Made by a program: the position numbers and the translations under genes
Assembly: GCA_036268295.1 (NCBI GenBank)
Contig: DATAUK010000013.1
Coordinates: 124,001-188,000 of the forward strand
Length of the DNA stretch: 64,000 nucleotides
Direction: 5' to 3'
Source of the DNA: DATAUK01 sp036268295
Lineage (GTDB): Bacteria; Actinomycetota; Actinomycetes; JAFAQI01
In this document: positions 24,915 through 33,613 of the stretch, piece by piece
Layout: the number at the start of each line of letters is the position of its first letter
Numbering within the stretch: the stretch's first letter is position 1
Notes under the pieces: model-generated
Databases searched by the model: none
Seen by the model: only the letters and a program-made list of their open reading frames with translations
What the model was told of the DNA's origin: nothing

Positions 24915-25370
24915 TCAGCCGCGGGTGGCCGTGAACGCCCGGCTGGAGTTGCAGCCTTTGGCGCGCTTGAACTTCACCGTGATGCGACCGGTGACCTTGG
25001 CCGGTCTCGTGAAGTGGCCGATGACGGTGACCTTCACTGCCGGACCCGGGTAGGTCGTCAGCGACTCCGAGAAACGACCCGCCTTGGTGACCTTCATCGG
25101 CCCGGTCGGCGCCTGGTAGCCAGCGATGTTGTTCTTGCAGCCCGCCTTGACCCGGGCGCTGCTGGCGAAGCTTCGGACCGTCTTCGGGCCATTGGTCACG
25201 GTGAACTGCACCGGGATCGGCGTCGGCTTGAAAGTTTCAGCGCCGGCGTAACTGCCGGCCCGCGGCACGGCGGACCCACTCCCGGTCACCGGTGCGGCGA
25301 CCGCGGCGCTGAGCGCAAAACTGGACGCAGCCGCGACCGCCAGCACGGTCGACAGGACATAGCGGCGCAT
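24915..25370 (-). CDS. small secreted protein of unknown function
   Basis: A 151-aa protein with a signal peptide (RRYVLSTVLAVAAASSFAL to AVAAP). The mature part has a G-S-Y-A-G-A strand, F-x-V strands, two cysteines ~80 residues apart and an ITVKFKRAKGC strand. This pattern (soluble beta-sandwich with one disulfide) recurs in many secreted actinobacterial proteins of unknown role. I do not recognise a catalytic or binding motif. The ATG lies 6 nt after TAAAAT, whose TAA is the stop codon of the upstream wax-ester synthase gene. Confidence 0.75.
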   Translation of the reverse strand: MRRYVLSTVLAVAAASSFALSAAVAAPVTGSGSAVPRAGSYAGAETFKPTPIPVQFTVTNGPKTVRSFASSARVKAGCKNNIAGYQAPTGPMKVTKAGRFSESLTTYPGPAVKVTVIGHFTRPAKVTGRITVKFKRAKGCNSSRAFTATRG

Positions 25371-25376
25371 AAAGCC

Positions 25377-25382
25377 ATTTTA
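25377..25382 (-). promoter_or_regulatory. -10 box (TAAAAT) overlapping a stop codon
   Basis: The stop codon TAA of the upstream acyltransferase is the first half of this box. It ends 6 nt before the next ATG at 25370. Confidence 0.5.
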
Positions 25383-26834
25383 CTCGGGTTGCGGGCCCTC
25401 CGGTACCACCGCATGGACCAACACCTTGAGCTCATCGACGAGAAAGCCGGCCAGTAGGTCGAGGTCGGGCACCAGGTCGCGGTCGGCGATCAGGCCGAAG
25501 TGCATCCCGCCGCCGTAGCTCATGACCGTGATGTTGAGCCCCTGACCGTCCGCGATCGCCGAGAGCGGGTAGTACTGCAGCAGCTTTGCCCCGGCGTAGT
25601 AAAGCGGGATGTTCGGGCCGGGGACGTTGGAGATGATCAGGTTGAACGGGTTGATTCGCTCGAGCAGCCGCAGGCGCGCCGAGAGCCGCGCTGCCTGGCC
25701 GGCGAGCGCCGGCATCGCGAACTGAGCCACGTCGGTGAGCAGGTCGGCCGGCATCGCGCCGTGCTGCTCCTTGGCAGCCCGCATCGCTTCGTGCGTTGCC
25801 TCGAGCCGCTCAGCCGGGTCGTCGATGCTGGTCGGCAGGGCGGCGATGATCGAGGAGACCCGGTTGCCGCCAGCTCCCTTCTGCTCCTCGGTACGCACCG
25901 ACACCGGTACCGCGGCAACCAGTGGGGCATCCGGCAGCGCATCGTGGTCGTCGAGGTAGCGGCGCAGCGCCCCGGCGCACAATGCCATCACAACGTCGTT
26001 GATCGTCGTACCGGACGCGTTCTTCACCGCCCGCACGTCCTCGAACGGCACGGTACGGAACGCCCACCTGCGGTGGGGCCCGATCGGCTTGTTGAACGGC
26101 GTGCTCGGAGCCCGCAGGCCGGCTGAGCTGAGGATGACGTTCGCGTCCCGGCCGAGCAGCCGGTCGATCACCGGCAGCCGCGGCCGGCCGGGGCTCGCCG
26201 CGAGCAGCGGCAGCGACCGGGCAAGGGAGTAGGTCAGCCGCGCGCCGCGGACCGGGTTGCCGGCCAGCGACCAGGCGCTGCGCGCCAGCATGCTGATCGC
26301 CGACGGCTCGCTCTCGACGACCCGCGGGGGGATGTCCTCGTCGTCTTCCCGACCCTCGGGCGTGATGTCGAGGACAGCGCTGAGGATGTCGTTGCCCGAG
26401 ACGCCGTCGATCGCGGCGTGGTGGACCTTGGTGTAGATCGCGACCCGGTCGTTCGCCAGCCCATGGATCAGGTAGAGCTCCCATAGCGGGCGCCGTCGGT
26501 CGAGGTGACGGGCGTGCAGTCGGGCGGCCTGCTCGGCGAGCTGCTGGTCGTCGCCCGGCGCCGGCAGGGCGAGCTCGCGGACGTGATATTCGATGTCGAA
26601 GTCGGGGTCCTCGATCCAGTACGGCTGGTCGAGGCCGAGCGGCACGTCGACCAGCCGGCGCCGGAACGGCGGGATCAGGTGCAGCCGCGCTTCGATCAGG
26701 TCGGTCAGGCTCGCCAGCGTGATCGGGGTCTCAGCGCTTGCCGGGTCGAGGATGCAGACGCTTCCGACATGGCCGTACATCGCCGGCGTCTCGATCGCGA
26801 GGAACGCGGCATCGAGGCCGGTGAGCTGCTGCAT
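25380..26834 (-). CDS. wax-ester synthase / diacylglycerol acyltransferase (WS/DGAT)
   Basis: A 484-aa acyl-CoA-dependent acyltransferase making wax esters and/or triacylglycerol, the storage lipids of actinobacteria. The N-terminal LTGLDAAFLAIETP and the catalytic HHAAIDGVSG (HHxxxDG), then the SNVPGPNIPLYYAG and GLNITVMSYGG blocks of the C-terminal WES domain, are diagnostic. Length is normal. The ATG at 26834 begins with the conserved MQQLTGLD. It starts 5 bp after the glutathione peroxidase gene, so the two are probably co-transcribed. Which acceptor (alcohol or diacylglycerol) it prefers cannot be read from sequence. Confidence 0.95.
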   Translation of the reverse strand: MQQLTGLDAAFLAIETPAMYGHVGSVCILDPASAETPITLASLTDLIEARLHLIPPFRRRLVDVPLGLDQPYWIEDPDFDIEYHVRELALPAPGDDQQLAEQAARLHARHLDRRRPLWELYLIHGLANDRVAIYTKVHHAAIDGVSGNDILSAVLDITPEGREDDEDIPPRVVESEPSAISMLARSAWSLAGNPVRGARLTYSLARSLPLLAASPGRPRLPVIDRLLGRDANVILSSAGLRAPSTPFNKPIGPHRRWAFRTVPFEDVRAVKNASGTTINDVVMALCAGALRRYLDDHDALPDAPLVAAVPVSVRTEEQKGAGGNRVSSIIAALPTSIDDPAERLEATHEAMRAAKEQHGAMPADLLTDVAQFAMPALAGQAARLSARLRLLERINPFNLIISNVPGPNIPLYYAGAKLLQYYPLSAIADGQGLNITVMSYGGGMHFGLIADRDLVPDLDLLAGFLVDELKVLVHAVVPEGPQPE

Positions 26835-26839
26835 GGTGG

Positions 26840-27334
26840 TCAGCTACCCAACGCGGAGGCGATGCATGCCAGCAGCTCGGGGGCGTCCGGCTCGACCAGC
26901 GGCCTGAACCGGCCGAGCACCGAGCCGTCCACGCCGACGACGAACTTCTCGAAGTTCCACTGGATGTCACCGGCCGCGCCTTCGGCGTCGGGCGTCTCGG
27001 TCAGCACGTCGTATACCGCGTCCCGGCCGTCGCCGTTGACGTCGATCTTCGTCGCTATCGGGAACGTCACGCCGTATGTCGCGGAGCAGAACGTCGCGAT
27101 CTCCTCGTCCGTCCCGGGCTCCTGCTCGCCGAACTGGTTGCACGGAAACCCCAACACGGTGAACGGTTTGTCAGCGAGGGCGCGCTGCAACGCCTCGAGC
27201 TTCTCGTACTGCGGCGTGAGGCCGCAGCGGCTCGCGACGTTGACCACCAGGGCGATCTTGCCCGCGGCGAGGTCACCGAAGGTGCTCGGCGTGCCTGACA
27301 AGGTGGTGACCGGAAGGTTCAGCAGATCGCTCAT
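26840..27334 (-). CDS. glutathione peroxidase-family thiol peroxidase
   Basis: A 164-aa GPx-fold peroxidase reducing hydroperoxides. The peroxidatic Cys lies in NVASRCGLTPQY; Gln and Trp of the catalytic set lie in GFPCNQFGEQEPG and QWNFEKF. Bacterial Cys-type members usually take electrons from thioredoxin rather than glutathione. It is the first gene of a likely two-gene transcript with the WS/DGAT, suggesting protection of lipids, an inference from context only. Confidence 0.95.
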   Translation of the reverse strand: MSDLLNLPVTTLSGTPSTFGDLAAGKIALVVNVASRCGLTPQYEKLEALQRALADKPFTVLGFPCNQFGEQEPGTDEEIATFCSATYGVTFPIATKIDVNGDGRDAVYDVLTETPDAEGAAGDIQWNFEKFVVGVDGSVLGRFRPLVEPDAPELLACIASALGS

Positions 27335-27346
27335 GTGGCCATCCTG

Positions 27347-27991
27347 TCAGGAATCGAGCCACCTGAGTACGGCGAGCACCCTGCGGTGGTCATCGGTCGA
27401 GGGCGCCAGACCTAGCTTGCCGAAGATGCTGGTCACGTGCTTCTCGACCGCGCCGGGGCTTAGGTGCAACGCCGTCGCGATCGCGGCGTTGGCACGACCC
27501 TCGGCCATCAGCCGAAGCACCTGGCGCTCGCGCGCGGTGAGGGCATCGACCGAGTCGGTCCGCCGGCTCGCCCCGAGCAGCTGGGTGACGACCTCGGGAT
27601 CGAGCACCGTGCCGCCGGCAGCGATCCGGGTCAGGGCATCCATGAAGTCGCCGACATCCGCGACCCGATCCTTCAACAGGTAGCCGACGCCTTGCGAACC
27701 GCCCGCCAGCAGCTCGGCGGCGTAACGCGTCTCGACGTACTGCGAGAAGACCAATACGCCGAGGCCAGGGTGTCGGGCGCGAAGCGCGATCGCAGCCTGC
27801 AGGCCTTCGTTGGTGTGTGTCGGTGGCATCCGGATGTCGACCACGACGAGCTCGGGCAGCTGCTCGTCGACCACCGCCGCCAGTGTGGTCGCGTCGCTGA
27901 CCGCCGCCACCACCTCATGGCCGCGAACCGTCAGCAGCTGCACCAGGCCGTCACGCAGAATCACCGAGTCCTCAGCGATCACGATGCGCAT
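27347..27991 (-). CDS. NarL/FixJ-type response regulator
   Basis: A 214-aa two-component regulator. The receiver domain has acidic IAEDS near the start, the phospho-acceptor Asp in VVVDIRMPP and Lys in YLLKD. A LuxR-type helix-turn-helix follows (LTARERQVLRLMAEGRANAAIATAL). The ATG at 27991 overlaps the upstream kinase stop codon (TGATG), so translation is coupled. It probably acts on the divergent ABC-2 exporter, 2.7 kb away across the two kinase genes, where a TAGGG-N4-CCCTA dyad is found. Confidence 0.95.
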   Translation of the reverse strand: MRIVIAEDSVILRDGLVQLLTVRGHEVVAAVSDATTLAAVVDEQLPELVVVDIRMPPTHTNEGLQAAIALRARHPGLGVLVFSQYVETRYAAELLAGGSQGVGYLLKDRVADVGDFMDALTRIAAGGTVLDPEVVTQLLGASRRTDSVDALTARERQVLRLMAEGRANAAIATALHLSPGAVEKHVTSIFGKLGLAPSTDDHRRVLAVLRWLDS

Positions 27992-29289
27992 CAGCGTGAC
28001 CCGGACAGCGGGATACCGATCGTGACCAATGTCGGTCCACCTTCCGGGCTCGAGATCTCGAGCCGGCCGTCGACGGTCGAGACCCGCCCGCTCAGGCCGG
28101 CTAGCCCGGTGCCGCCGGCGCGGCCTGGCTCGGCACCTCCGGCGCCGTCGTCGCTTACCCGCACTAACAGATGATCCCCGACGGTGCGCACGTCCACGGC
28201 GCAATTGTGGGCGCCACTGTGCTTGACCGCGTTGGTGAGCAGCTCGGCAGTGCAGAAATACACGATCGTCTCGATCGCCGGCGACGGCCGGTCCGGCAAC
28301 GCGACGTTCAGCGAGGTTGGGATCGCGCATCGCGCCGCCAATGTCGCTAGCGCGTCGGGCAGTCCGCGGTCGAGCGCCGGGGGGTGGATGCCGCGGGCAA
28401 GGTCGCGGAGGTCGACGATGGTGCCCTTGGCCTCGCGGTGCGCGGCATCGACCAGCTCGCGGACCCGGGCCAGGGCGGCATCGGGCCCGCCGGCCGGCTG
28501 GGCGTCGCGTTCGAGCTCCTCCTTGGCCAGACCCAGGCTCATCGCAAGCGAGACCAGCCGCGCCTGCGCGCCGTCGTGAAGATCCCGCTCGATCCGTCGT
28601 AACGATGCCGCCGAGTCGTCGACCGCCATGGCCCGGGTGTCCTGGAGATCCCTGATCCGGATCGAGGACTGGGTCGGCCCGAGCAGACCGCGAATGAGCA
28701 ACCGGTCCAACGTCAGTACGCCGCGGACCACCCACGGCGCGATGATCAGTAGGACCACACCGACCACGAAGACGCCGAGAATTCGCGCCGGCGTGTCGAG
28801 GAAGTAGTGCGAGGCGAGCTGGTCGCCGCGATGCTCGACGCCGTTGTCTCGCTGGAGCGGGAGAAGCAGTCGCCAGAGCGGATAGGTAATCCCGCCCACG
28901 GCGTACGCCCAGACCGTGACGGCGATCGCGAAGTCGAGGATTGCCAGCGGAAATCGCAACAGCAGGAACAGCATGGCGCGCCAACCGGTGCGCTCGGTGA
29001 CGTAGCCGAGTATGCCGACCCGTCGGCGGTCCAGCGATGGCTTCTCGACCTCGATGCCGAGCAGGCCGCGGCCCAGGTCGCGGTAGACAGCGGTGAGCGG
29101 GCGGGCCGCTGACACCGCGATCGCCAGGATCACGACGCCGACGACCGTGATCGCGAGCCCGGCACTGAGGCTGAGGGTGACCACGACGAAGACGAAGCCG
29201 GCGACGCCGAGCGGCAGACCGACCAGTGCGTAGAGCAGCTCGCGCCAAGTGCGGCGATCTACGAACGGGGCAGCGATCGAAGCGATCAC
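27991..29289 (-). CDS. DesK/NarX-type sensor histidine kinase (copy 2 of a tandem pair)
   Basis: A 432-aa membrane kinase. Hydrophobic segments fill the first ~220 residues, beginning RELLYALVGLPLGVAGFVF. The dimerisation/phospho-acceptor domain HisKA_3 has the His in RRIERDLHDGAQARLV. The HATPase domain shows NAVKHSGAH and VSDDGAGGAEPGRAGGTGL. Starting at GTG 29289, it overlaps the upstream paralogue by GTGA. The paralogue shares nearly all of these motifs, so this is a tandem duplication. The signal is unknown; such kinases often sit beside drug- or stress-responsive ABC-2 exporters. Confidence 0.93.
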   Translation of the reverse strand: MIASIAAPFVDRRTWRELLYALVGLPLGVAGFVFVVVTLSLSAGLAITVVGVVILAIAVSAARPLTAVYRDLGRGLLGIEVEKPSLDRRRVGILGYVTERTGWRAMLFLLLRFPLAILDFAIAVTVWAYAVGGITYPLWRLLLPLQRDNGVEHRGDQLASHYFLDTPARILGVFVVGVVLLIIAPWVVRGVLTLDRLLIRGLLGPTQSSIRIRDLQDTRAMAVDDSAASLRRIERDLHDGAQARLVSLAMSLGLAKEELERDAQPAGGPDAALARVRELVDAAHREAKGTIVDLRDLARGIHPPALDRGLPDALATLAARCAIPTSLNVALPDRPSPAIETIVYFCTAELLTNAVKHSGAHNCAVDVRTVGDHLLVRVSDDGAGGAEPGRAGGTGLAGLSGRVSTVDGRLEISSPEGGPTLVTIGIPLSGSR

Positions 29290-30569
29290 AACGGGATCCC
29301 GATGGTGATCAGGGTCGGCCCGCCCTCCGGGCTCGAGACGTCAAGCGTGCCGTCGACGGTGGCGACCCGTCCGGCCAGGCCACTGAGCCCGGACCCGCCG
29401 GCTCGTCCGCTGGCAGCACCACCCGCGCCGTCGTCACCGACTCGGACGAACAACCCGTTCCCGACCTCGCGGACGTCGATCGATGCGTGGTGAGCGCCGC
29501 TGTGCTTCACGATGTTGGTCAGCAGCTCCGCCGTGCAGAAGTAGACGATCGACTCAACCGCGGCGCTCGGCCGGTTGGCGAGCTCGACGTGCAGGGCGGT
29601 CGCGACCGGGCAGCGCGCGGCAAGTGTGGCGAGGGCATCCGCCAGCCCGTTGTCGAGGGCCGGCGGGTGGATCCCGCGGGCGAGGTCGCGAAGGTCGACG
29701 ATGGTGCCCTTGGCTTCACTGTGCGCGGTCTCGACCAGCTCGCGGACCCGGGCGAGGGCGATGTCCGGATCGTCGTCGGCGGACCCGTTCCTGGCGAGCT
29801 CCTCTTTCGCGAGCCCAAGGCTCATCGCGAGTGCCACCAACCGGGCCTGTGCGCCATCGTGCAGGTCGCGTTCGATGCGTCGAAGCGATGCCGCGGAGTC
29901 GTCGACCGCCATCGCCCGGGTGTCTTCGAGTGCCTTGATGCGTTTCGACGCGGCGGTGGGTCCGAGCAGGCCACGGATCAAGGCTCGATCCAGTGCCAGC
30001 AGGCCGTGGGTGATGGCCGGCGTGAGAAGCAGGATAACGAACCCGACGACCGCAGTTCCGACGATTCGCGGTGTCGTGTCGAGGAAGTAGTGGGGCACGA
30101 GCTGGCCGCCGCGATGGCCGACGCCGCGGTCGTGCTGGACCGGTAGATACTGCCGCCAGATCCAGTAGGACAGACCGCCGAGGTCGATCGCCCAGAGCGT
30201 GACGGCAACCGTGAAGTACAGGAGTGCCAACGGAAACTGCACGAACACGAACAGCGTTGCCCGCCAGCCGGTGCGGTCACTGAGAGCGCGTAGCCGCCCG
30301 GACCACGCAAGGTCGGTGCGCGGTGTCTCCACCGTGACACCGAGCAGGCTGCGGCCGAGGCCGCGGTAGGCCGCGCCGAATCCGCGAGCCGAATAGATGG
30401 TGAGGCCGATGATCGGCAGTCCGATCAATGTGATCGCGAGACCGAACCCCAGGCTCAGGAAGCCGACCAGCCAGACGAAGCAGAAGATCGCCAGCGGCAG
30501 GCCGACGAGCGCATAAAGCAGCTCGCCCCACATCAGGCGGCTGAAGAACGCCCCGAAGGTCCTGCGCAT
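29286..30569 (-). CDS. DesK/NarX-type sensor histidine kinase (copy 1 of a tandem pair)
   Basis: A ~427-aa paralogue of the next gene, with the same plan: GELLYALVGLPLAIFCFVW membrane region, RRIERDLHDGAQARLV phospho-acceptor His, NIVKHSGAH and VGDDGAGGAASGRAGGSGL in the ATPase domain. The frame is open to GTG 30617, but the ATG at 30569 matches the start of the paralogue better and leaves the promoter dyad free. Both kinases keep the catalytic residues, so both could phosphorylate the single response regulator. They may form homo- or heterodimers, which is speculation. Confidence 0.92.
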   Translation of the reverse strand: MRRTFGAFFSRLMWGELLYALVGLPLAIFCFVWLVGFLSLGFGLAITLIGLPIIGLTIYSARGFGAAYRGLGRSLLGVTVETPRTDLAWSGRLRALSDRTGWRATLFVFVQFPLALLYFTVAVTLWAIDLGGLSYWIWRQYLPVQHDRGVGHRGGQLVPHYFLDTTPRIVGTAVVGFVILLLTPAITHGLLALDRALIRGLLGPTAASKRIKALEDTRAMAVDDSAASLRRIERDLHDGAQARLVALAMSLGLAKEELARNGSADDDPDIALARVRELVETAHSEAKGTIVDLRDLARGIHPPALDNGLADALATLAARCPVATALHVELANRPSAAVESIVYFCTAELLTNIVKHSGAHHASIDVREVGNGLFVRVGDDGAGGAASGRAGGSGLSGLAGRVATVDGTLDVSSPEGGPTLITIGIPL

Positions 30570-30627
30570 CAGTCCAGGGTGGCCTATCGAGCGGCTCGCG
30601 CCTAACCGGCTGACCACCGGATTTTCC

Positions 30628-30641
30628 TAGGGTTATCCCTA
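30628..30641. promoter_or_regulatory. TAGGG-N4-CCCTA dyad, likely response-regulator operator
   Basis: A perfect inverted repeat (TAGGG, TTAT, CCCTA) stands in the ~130-bp divergent promoter region between the first kinase gene and the ABC-2 exporter. The position fits a NarL-type dimer controlling both directions. The assignment is by context. Confidence 0.55.
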
Positions 30642-30700
30642 CCTGAAGTCGGGGGAGTGCCGGATGGTGCGCCGGCGCTCTGGCAGCGATTGTCATAGGC

Positions 30701-31612
30701 ATGGAATCGATTGACATCAACGGACTGACCAGAACATACGGCGACACCCGCGCCGTCGACAACCTGACCTTCACCGTCATGCCGGGTCGCGTGACCGGCT
30801 TCCTTGGCCCCAACGGTGCCGGGAAGTCGACGACCATGCGGCTCGTGCTCGGACTCGAGCGACCCGACGGCGGCACGGCGACGATCGGCGGCAAGCAATA
30901 CGCCGACCTCACCGATCCGCTCCGCCAGGTCGGCGCGCTGCTCGAGGCGCGGGCGCTGCACCCGGGTCGATCGGCCCGCAACCACTTGCGCTATCTCGCC
31001 ACCACCCAAGGCATCTCGATGTCGCGGGTTGACGAGCTGCTCGAGCTGGTCGGGCTCGCCGACGTGGCCGACAAGCGGATCAAAGGATTCTCGCTGGGGA
31101 TGGGACAGCGGCTCGGAGTCGCCGTCGCACTGCTCGGCGATCCCGGCGTACTCATGCTCGACGAGCCGGTCAACGGCCTTGATGTCGAGGGCGTGCGATG
31201 GATCCGCGACCTGCTGCGAGGGCTCGCCGATGAGGGCCGGACCGTCCTGCTCTCGAGCCACCTGCTCAGCGAGGTCGCGGTGACCGCGGACCATCTCGTC
31301 GTCATTCGAGACGGAAAGCTGATCGCCGACTGCTCGACGAGCGAGCTGCTCGATGGCGGATCGTCGGGCGCGGTGCTCGTCGTCACACCGGAGCCGGCCA
31401 GGCTCGAGGAGATCGTGGTCACGGCCGGCGGCCGCGTGCTTGCCCAGCGGGGCTACAGCGTGACGGTCGGCGATCTGCCCGCCACCCGGATCGGCGAGCT
31501 GACCGCGCGAGCGCAGCTCGTGCTGCACGAGCTGACGCCACAACGGGCGTCGCTCGAAGACATGTTCGTCGAGCTCACCGCTGAGCTCACAACCACAGGA
31601 AGTGCATCATGA
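30701..31612 (+). CDS. ABC-2 exporter ATP-binding protein
   Basis: A 303-aa DrrA-like ATPase. Walker A GPNGAGKST, a signature variant SLGMGQRLG in place of LSGGQ, Walker B VLMLDEPVNGLD and the switch His in LLSSHLLSEV. The C-terminal ~80 residues are the DrrA-type accessory domain. It powers the permease encoded immediately downstream (ATGA overlap). Substrates of this class include antibiotics, peptides and lipids; none can be chosen here. It diverges from the tandem histidine kinases, which probably control it. Confidence 0.95.
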   Translation: MESIDINGLTRTYGDTRAVDNLTFTVMPGRVTGFLGPNGAGKSTTMRLVLGLERPDGGTATIGGKQYADLTDPLRQVGALLEARALHPGRSARNHLRYLATTQGISMSRVDELLELVGLADVADKRIKGFSLGMGQRLGVAVALLGDPGVLMLDEPVNGLDVEGVRWIRDLLRGLADEGRTVLLSSHLLSEVAVTADHLVVIRDGKLIADCSTSELLDGGSSGAVLVVTPEPARLEEIVVTAGGRVLAQRGYSVTVGDLPATRIGELTARAQLVLHELTPQRASLEDMFVELTAELTTTGSAS

Positions 31613-32391
31613 CCAGCTTCAATCGAGGAATCGCGGCCGAGTGGATCAAGCTGCGGTCGCTGCGATCAAGTTGGTGGACGCTCGGCGCAATGGTCGTCGC
31701 CAGCATCGGGCTTGCCACTCTCGTCTCCGCCACCAACGCTCACGGCTACTCCGGGTTCTCGGCTGCCGACAAGGCGAGCTGGGATCCGACCAATGTCAGT
31801 CTGTCGGGCACCGTGTTCGGCCAGCTCGCGATCGCAGTCTTCGGCGTTCTCGCGATCACGGGCGAGTTTGCCAGCGGCACGATTCGCACCAGCATCGCGG
31901 CGACGCCGCGGCGCCGACGACTGCTCGCCGCTAAGGCCGTCGTCTACGGCGGGGTTGCCCTCGTGATCGGCGAGGTGCTCTCGCTGGCCGCGTTCTTCAT
32001 CGGACAGCCGATCATCGCCCGCCACGCACCGCACGCCTCGTTCGGTGAACCGGGTGTGGCCCGTGCGGTGCTGTTCGCCGGGGTTTATCTGGCGCTGATC
32101 TGCCTGATCTCGCTCGGGCTGGCCACGTTGGTACGGCACACCGCGGGAGCGATCACAGCGGTCGTGGCACTGCTTCTCGTCGTCCCGGCGATCACCTCGG
32201 CGTTGCCGAGTTCGTTCCAGCACTCGGTCGGGAAGTTCATGCCGGAGCTGATCGGCGGGAACTCGATGGGGGCGGTCGTCCCGGAGCCACACTCGCTCAC
32301 ACCGCTCGTCGGAGCGGCGGTTCTTTGCCTGTACGCCGTCGTCATGCTGGCCGCTGCCGGCTGGGCGCTGGCCCGCCGCGACGTCGTCTGA
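31609..32391 (+). CDS. ABC-2 exporter permease
   Basis: A 260-aa membrane protein with about six hydrophobic segments. The N-terminal AAEWIKLRSLRSSWWTL region and the GEFASGTIRTSIAATPRRRRLLAAK loop are typical of ABC-2 permeases. It overlaps the ATPase gene by 4 bp and forms the exporter with it. A perfect 14-bp hairpin follows 13 bp after its stop. Confidence 0.93.
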   Translation: MTSFNRGIAAEWIKLRSLRSSWWTLGAMVVASIGLATLVSATNAHGYSGFSAADKASWDPTNVSLSGTVFGQLAIAVFGVLAITGEFASGTIRTSIAATPRRRRLLAAKAVVYGGVALVIGEVLSLAAFFIGQPIIARHAPHASFGEPGVARAVLFAGVYLALICLISLGLATLVRHTAGAITAVVALLLVVPAITSALPSSFQHSVGKFMPELIGGNSMGAVVPEPHSLTPLVGAAVLCLYAVVMLAAAGWALARRDVV

Positions 32392-32404
32392 TCCGCTTGA
32401 GACA

Positions 32405-32437
32405 GTGCCGGCCTCGCTAGTTGAGCGAGGCCGGCAC
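32405..32437. terminator. bidirectional hairpin terminator (14-bp perfect stem)
   Basis: Arms 32405-32418 and 32424-32437 pair perfectly around a 5-nt loop. It lies between convergent genes and includes the last codons and stop of the LON-domain gene. No long T-run follows on either strand, as is common in high-GC terminators. Confidence 0.75.
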
Positions 32438-33070
32438 GTCCAGCAGCCGGCCGGCCGGGACCGCGGAGAGCTCGCGCAGCAAGGTGGCCTCGAGGGTCAA
32501 CCACCGGGCCTCGATGGCGAGCCGCCCCGCGGCGTCGTACTCGGCAAGGAACTCCTGGCGGTCGGAGTTCTCGGCGATGACAGTCGCCGCGACCAGGTAG
32601 GACAGCAGTCGCGGGTCGGTCGGCACGTCGGGGATCTCAAGGCTGACGCCGCGCAGACCGCCGAGGGCGTTGCGATAGTCGACATAGCGGGCAGCCACGA
32701 CCTCGGCCAGCGCGCCGACCTCGCCAGCCGGCTCCGGTAGCCATTCGACGGTCGCCCGCTGGTAGGGCCGATCGCTGTCCAGTGAGATGATCCGGAACCG
32801 CGCGCTGCCGACCGACTCGAGGTCGTACGTTGCGTCGGCGGCTTTCTCGACCGCGGTCAGCACGGCCATGCAGCCGACTTCGTGCAGCGCGTTGACCCCG
32901 TCGGGGCCAACCTCTCGGCCGCTGCGGATCGCAACCACCCCGAAGCGGCGTTCATCTTCCGGCAGCTCGAGCAGGTCGGCCAGCAACGTGCGATAACGAT
33001 CCTCGAAGATGTGCAGCGCGAGCGGCGCGCCCGGGAAGAGCACAGTGCCGAGTGGGAACAGCGGGATCAT
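32417..33070 (-). CDS. LON-substrate-binding-domain protein (no protease domain)
   Basis: A 217-aa stand-alone LON N-terminal domain: MIPLFPLGTVLFPGAPLALHIFEDRYR is the diagnostic start, followed by FGVVAI and VGCMAVL strands. ATPase and protease domains of Lon are absent, as in the small LON-domain family. Its function is unknown; an adaptor or substrate-binding role is a guess. The ATG at 33070 is preferred over 33100 because the family begins at this Met. The C-terminal codons and stop form part of the shared terminator hairpin. Confidence 0.92.
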   Translation of the reverse strand: MIPLFPLGTVLFPGAPLALHIFEDRYRTLLADLLELPEDERRFGVVAIRSGREVGPDGVNALHEVGCMAVLTAVEKAADATYDLESVGSARFRIISLDSDRPYQRATVEWLPEPAGEVGALAEVVAARYVDYRNALGGLRGVSLEIPDVPTDPRLLSYLVAATVIAENSDRQEFLAEYDAAGRLAIEARWLTLEATLLRELSAVPAGRLLDVPASLN

Positions 33071-33162
33071 CGATGACGGCACGACCTGAACGCTACGCAC
33101 CGGACGCAGCGACGGAATCGGCGTGGTGGCTTTCGCAATCCGCGGTAGGTGGCTCAGGGGCG

Positions 33163-33531
33163 CTAGCGGGCCCGGCTGCGCGCCGAGCGCTCCTCGCGAA
33201 GCTTGCCCAGCGCCTCGTCGAGCAGCTCGTCACCCTCGGCCATCGTGCGCCGCATCATCAGAAACTCGAACGGCGTCTTCGGCGGTCCGCCGGCCATCCG
33301 CTCGCGAGGCGGCGGCTCGTGCTGCACCGGTCCGGCGGGCTGGCCACAGACCTGGCAGGCCCAGGTCGTGGGCAGCTCGACGTGAAGGGCGAACGCCGGC
33401 TTGCTCTCGTGTCCGGCGTGACACCAGTAGGAAACAGCGCGACGCGGCTCGACGACGCCGCCCCGGTCGACTTCGGAACCTGGTGCGCCGCCGAGGCGAC
33501 CACCGCGGATCGTGGAGCGGCGCGAGCCCAT
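33163..33531 (-). CDS. rbpA: RNA polymerase-binding protein RbpA
   Basis: A 122-aa actinobacterial transcription factor that binds RNA polymerase and group I/II sigma factors and stabilises open complexes. The start MGSRRSTIRGGRLGG matches the family, as do a zinc-type core with YWCHAGHE and WACQVCG, a basic linker and the sigma-interacting C-terminal helix PFEFLMMRRTMAEGDELLDEALGKLR. The length is normal. The ATG at 33531 is fixed by the conserved N-terminus; the frame runs further upstream. A TAGGGG box lies 11 nt before it. Confidence 0.93.
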   Translation of the reverse strand: MGSRRSTIRGGRLGGAPGSEVDRGGVVEPRRAVSYWCHAGHESKPAFALHVELPTTWACQVCGQPAGPVQHEPPPRERMAGGPPKTPFEFLMMRRTMAEGDELLDEALGKLREERSARSRAR

Positions 33532-33613
33532 TGTCTTTGTGTCCCCTAGTCTTTCGCGACGCCAGCGCGCCCGAGAAGTCAGCCTCGTCGATGAGGCTAA
33601 CACCAGAGCGCCG

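Noticed and set aside
26505..27683. 392-codon plus-strand open frame
   Set aside because: Spans three well-supported minus-strand genes; Ser/Arg-rich shadow.
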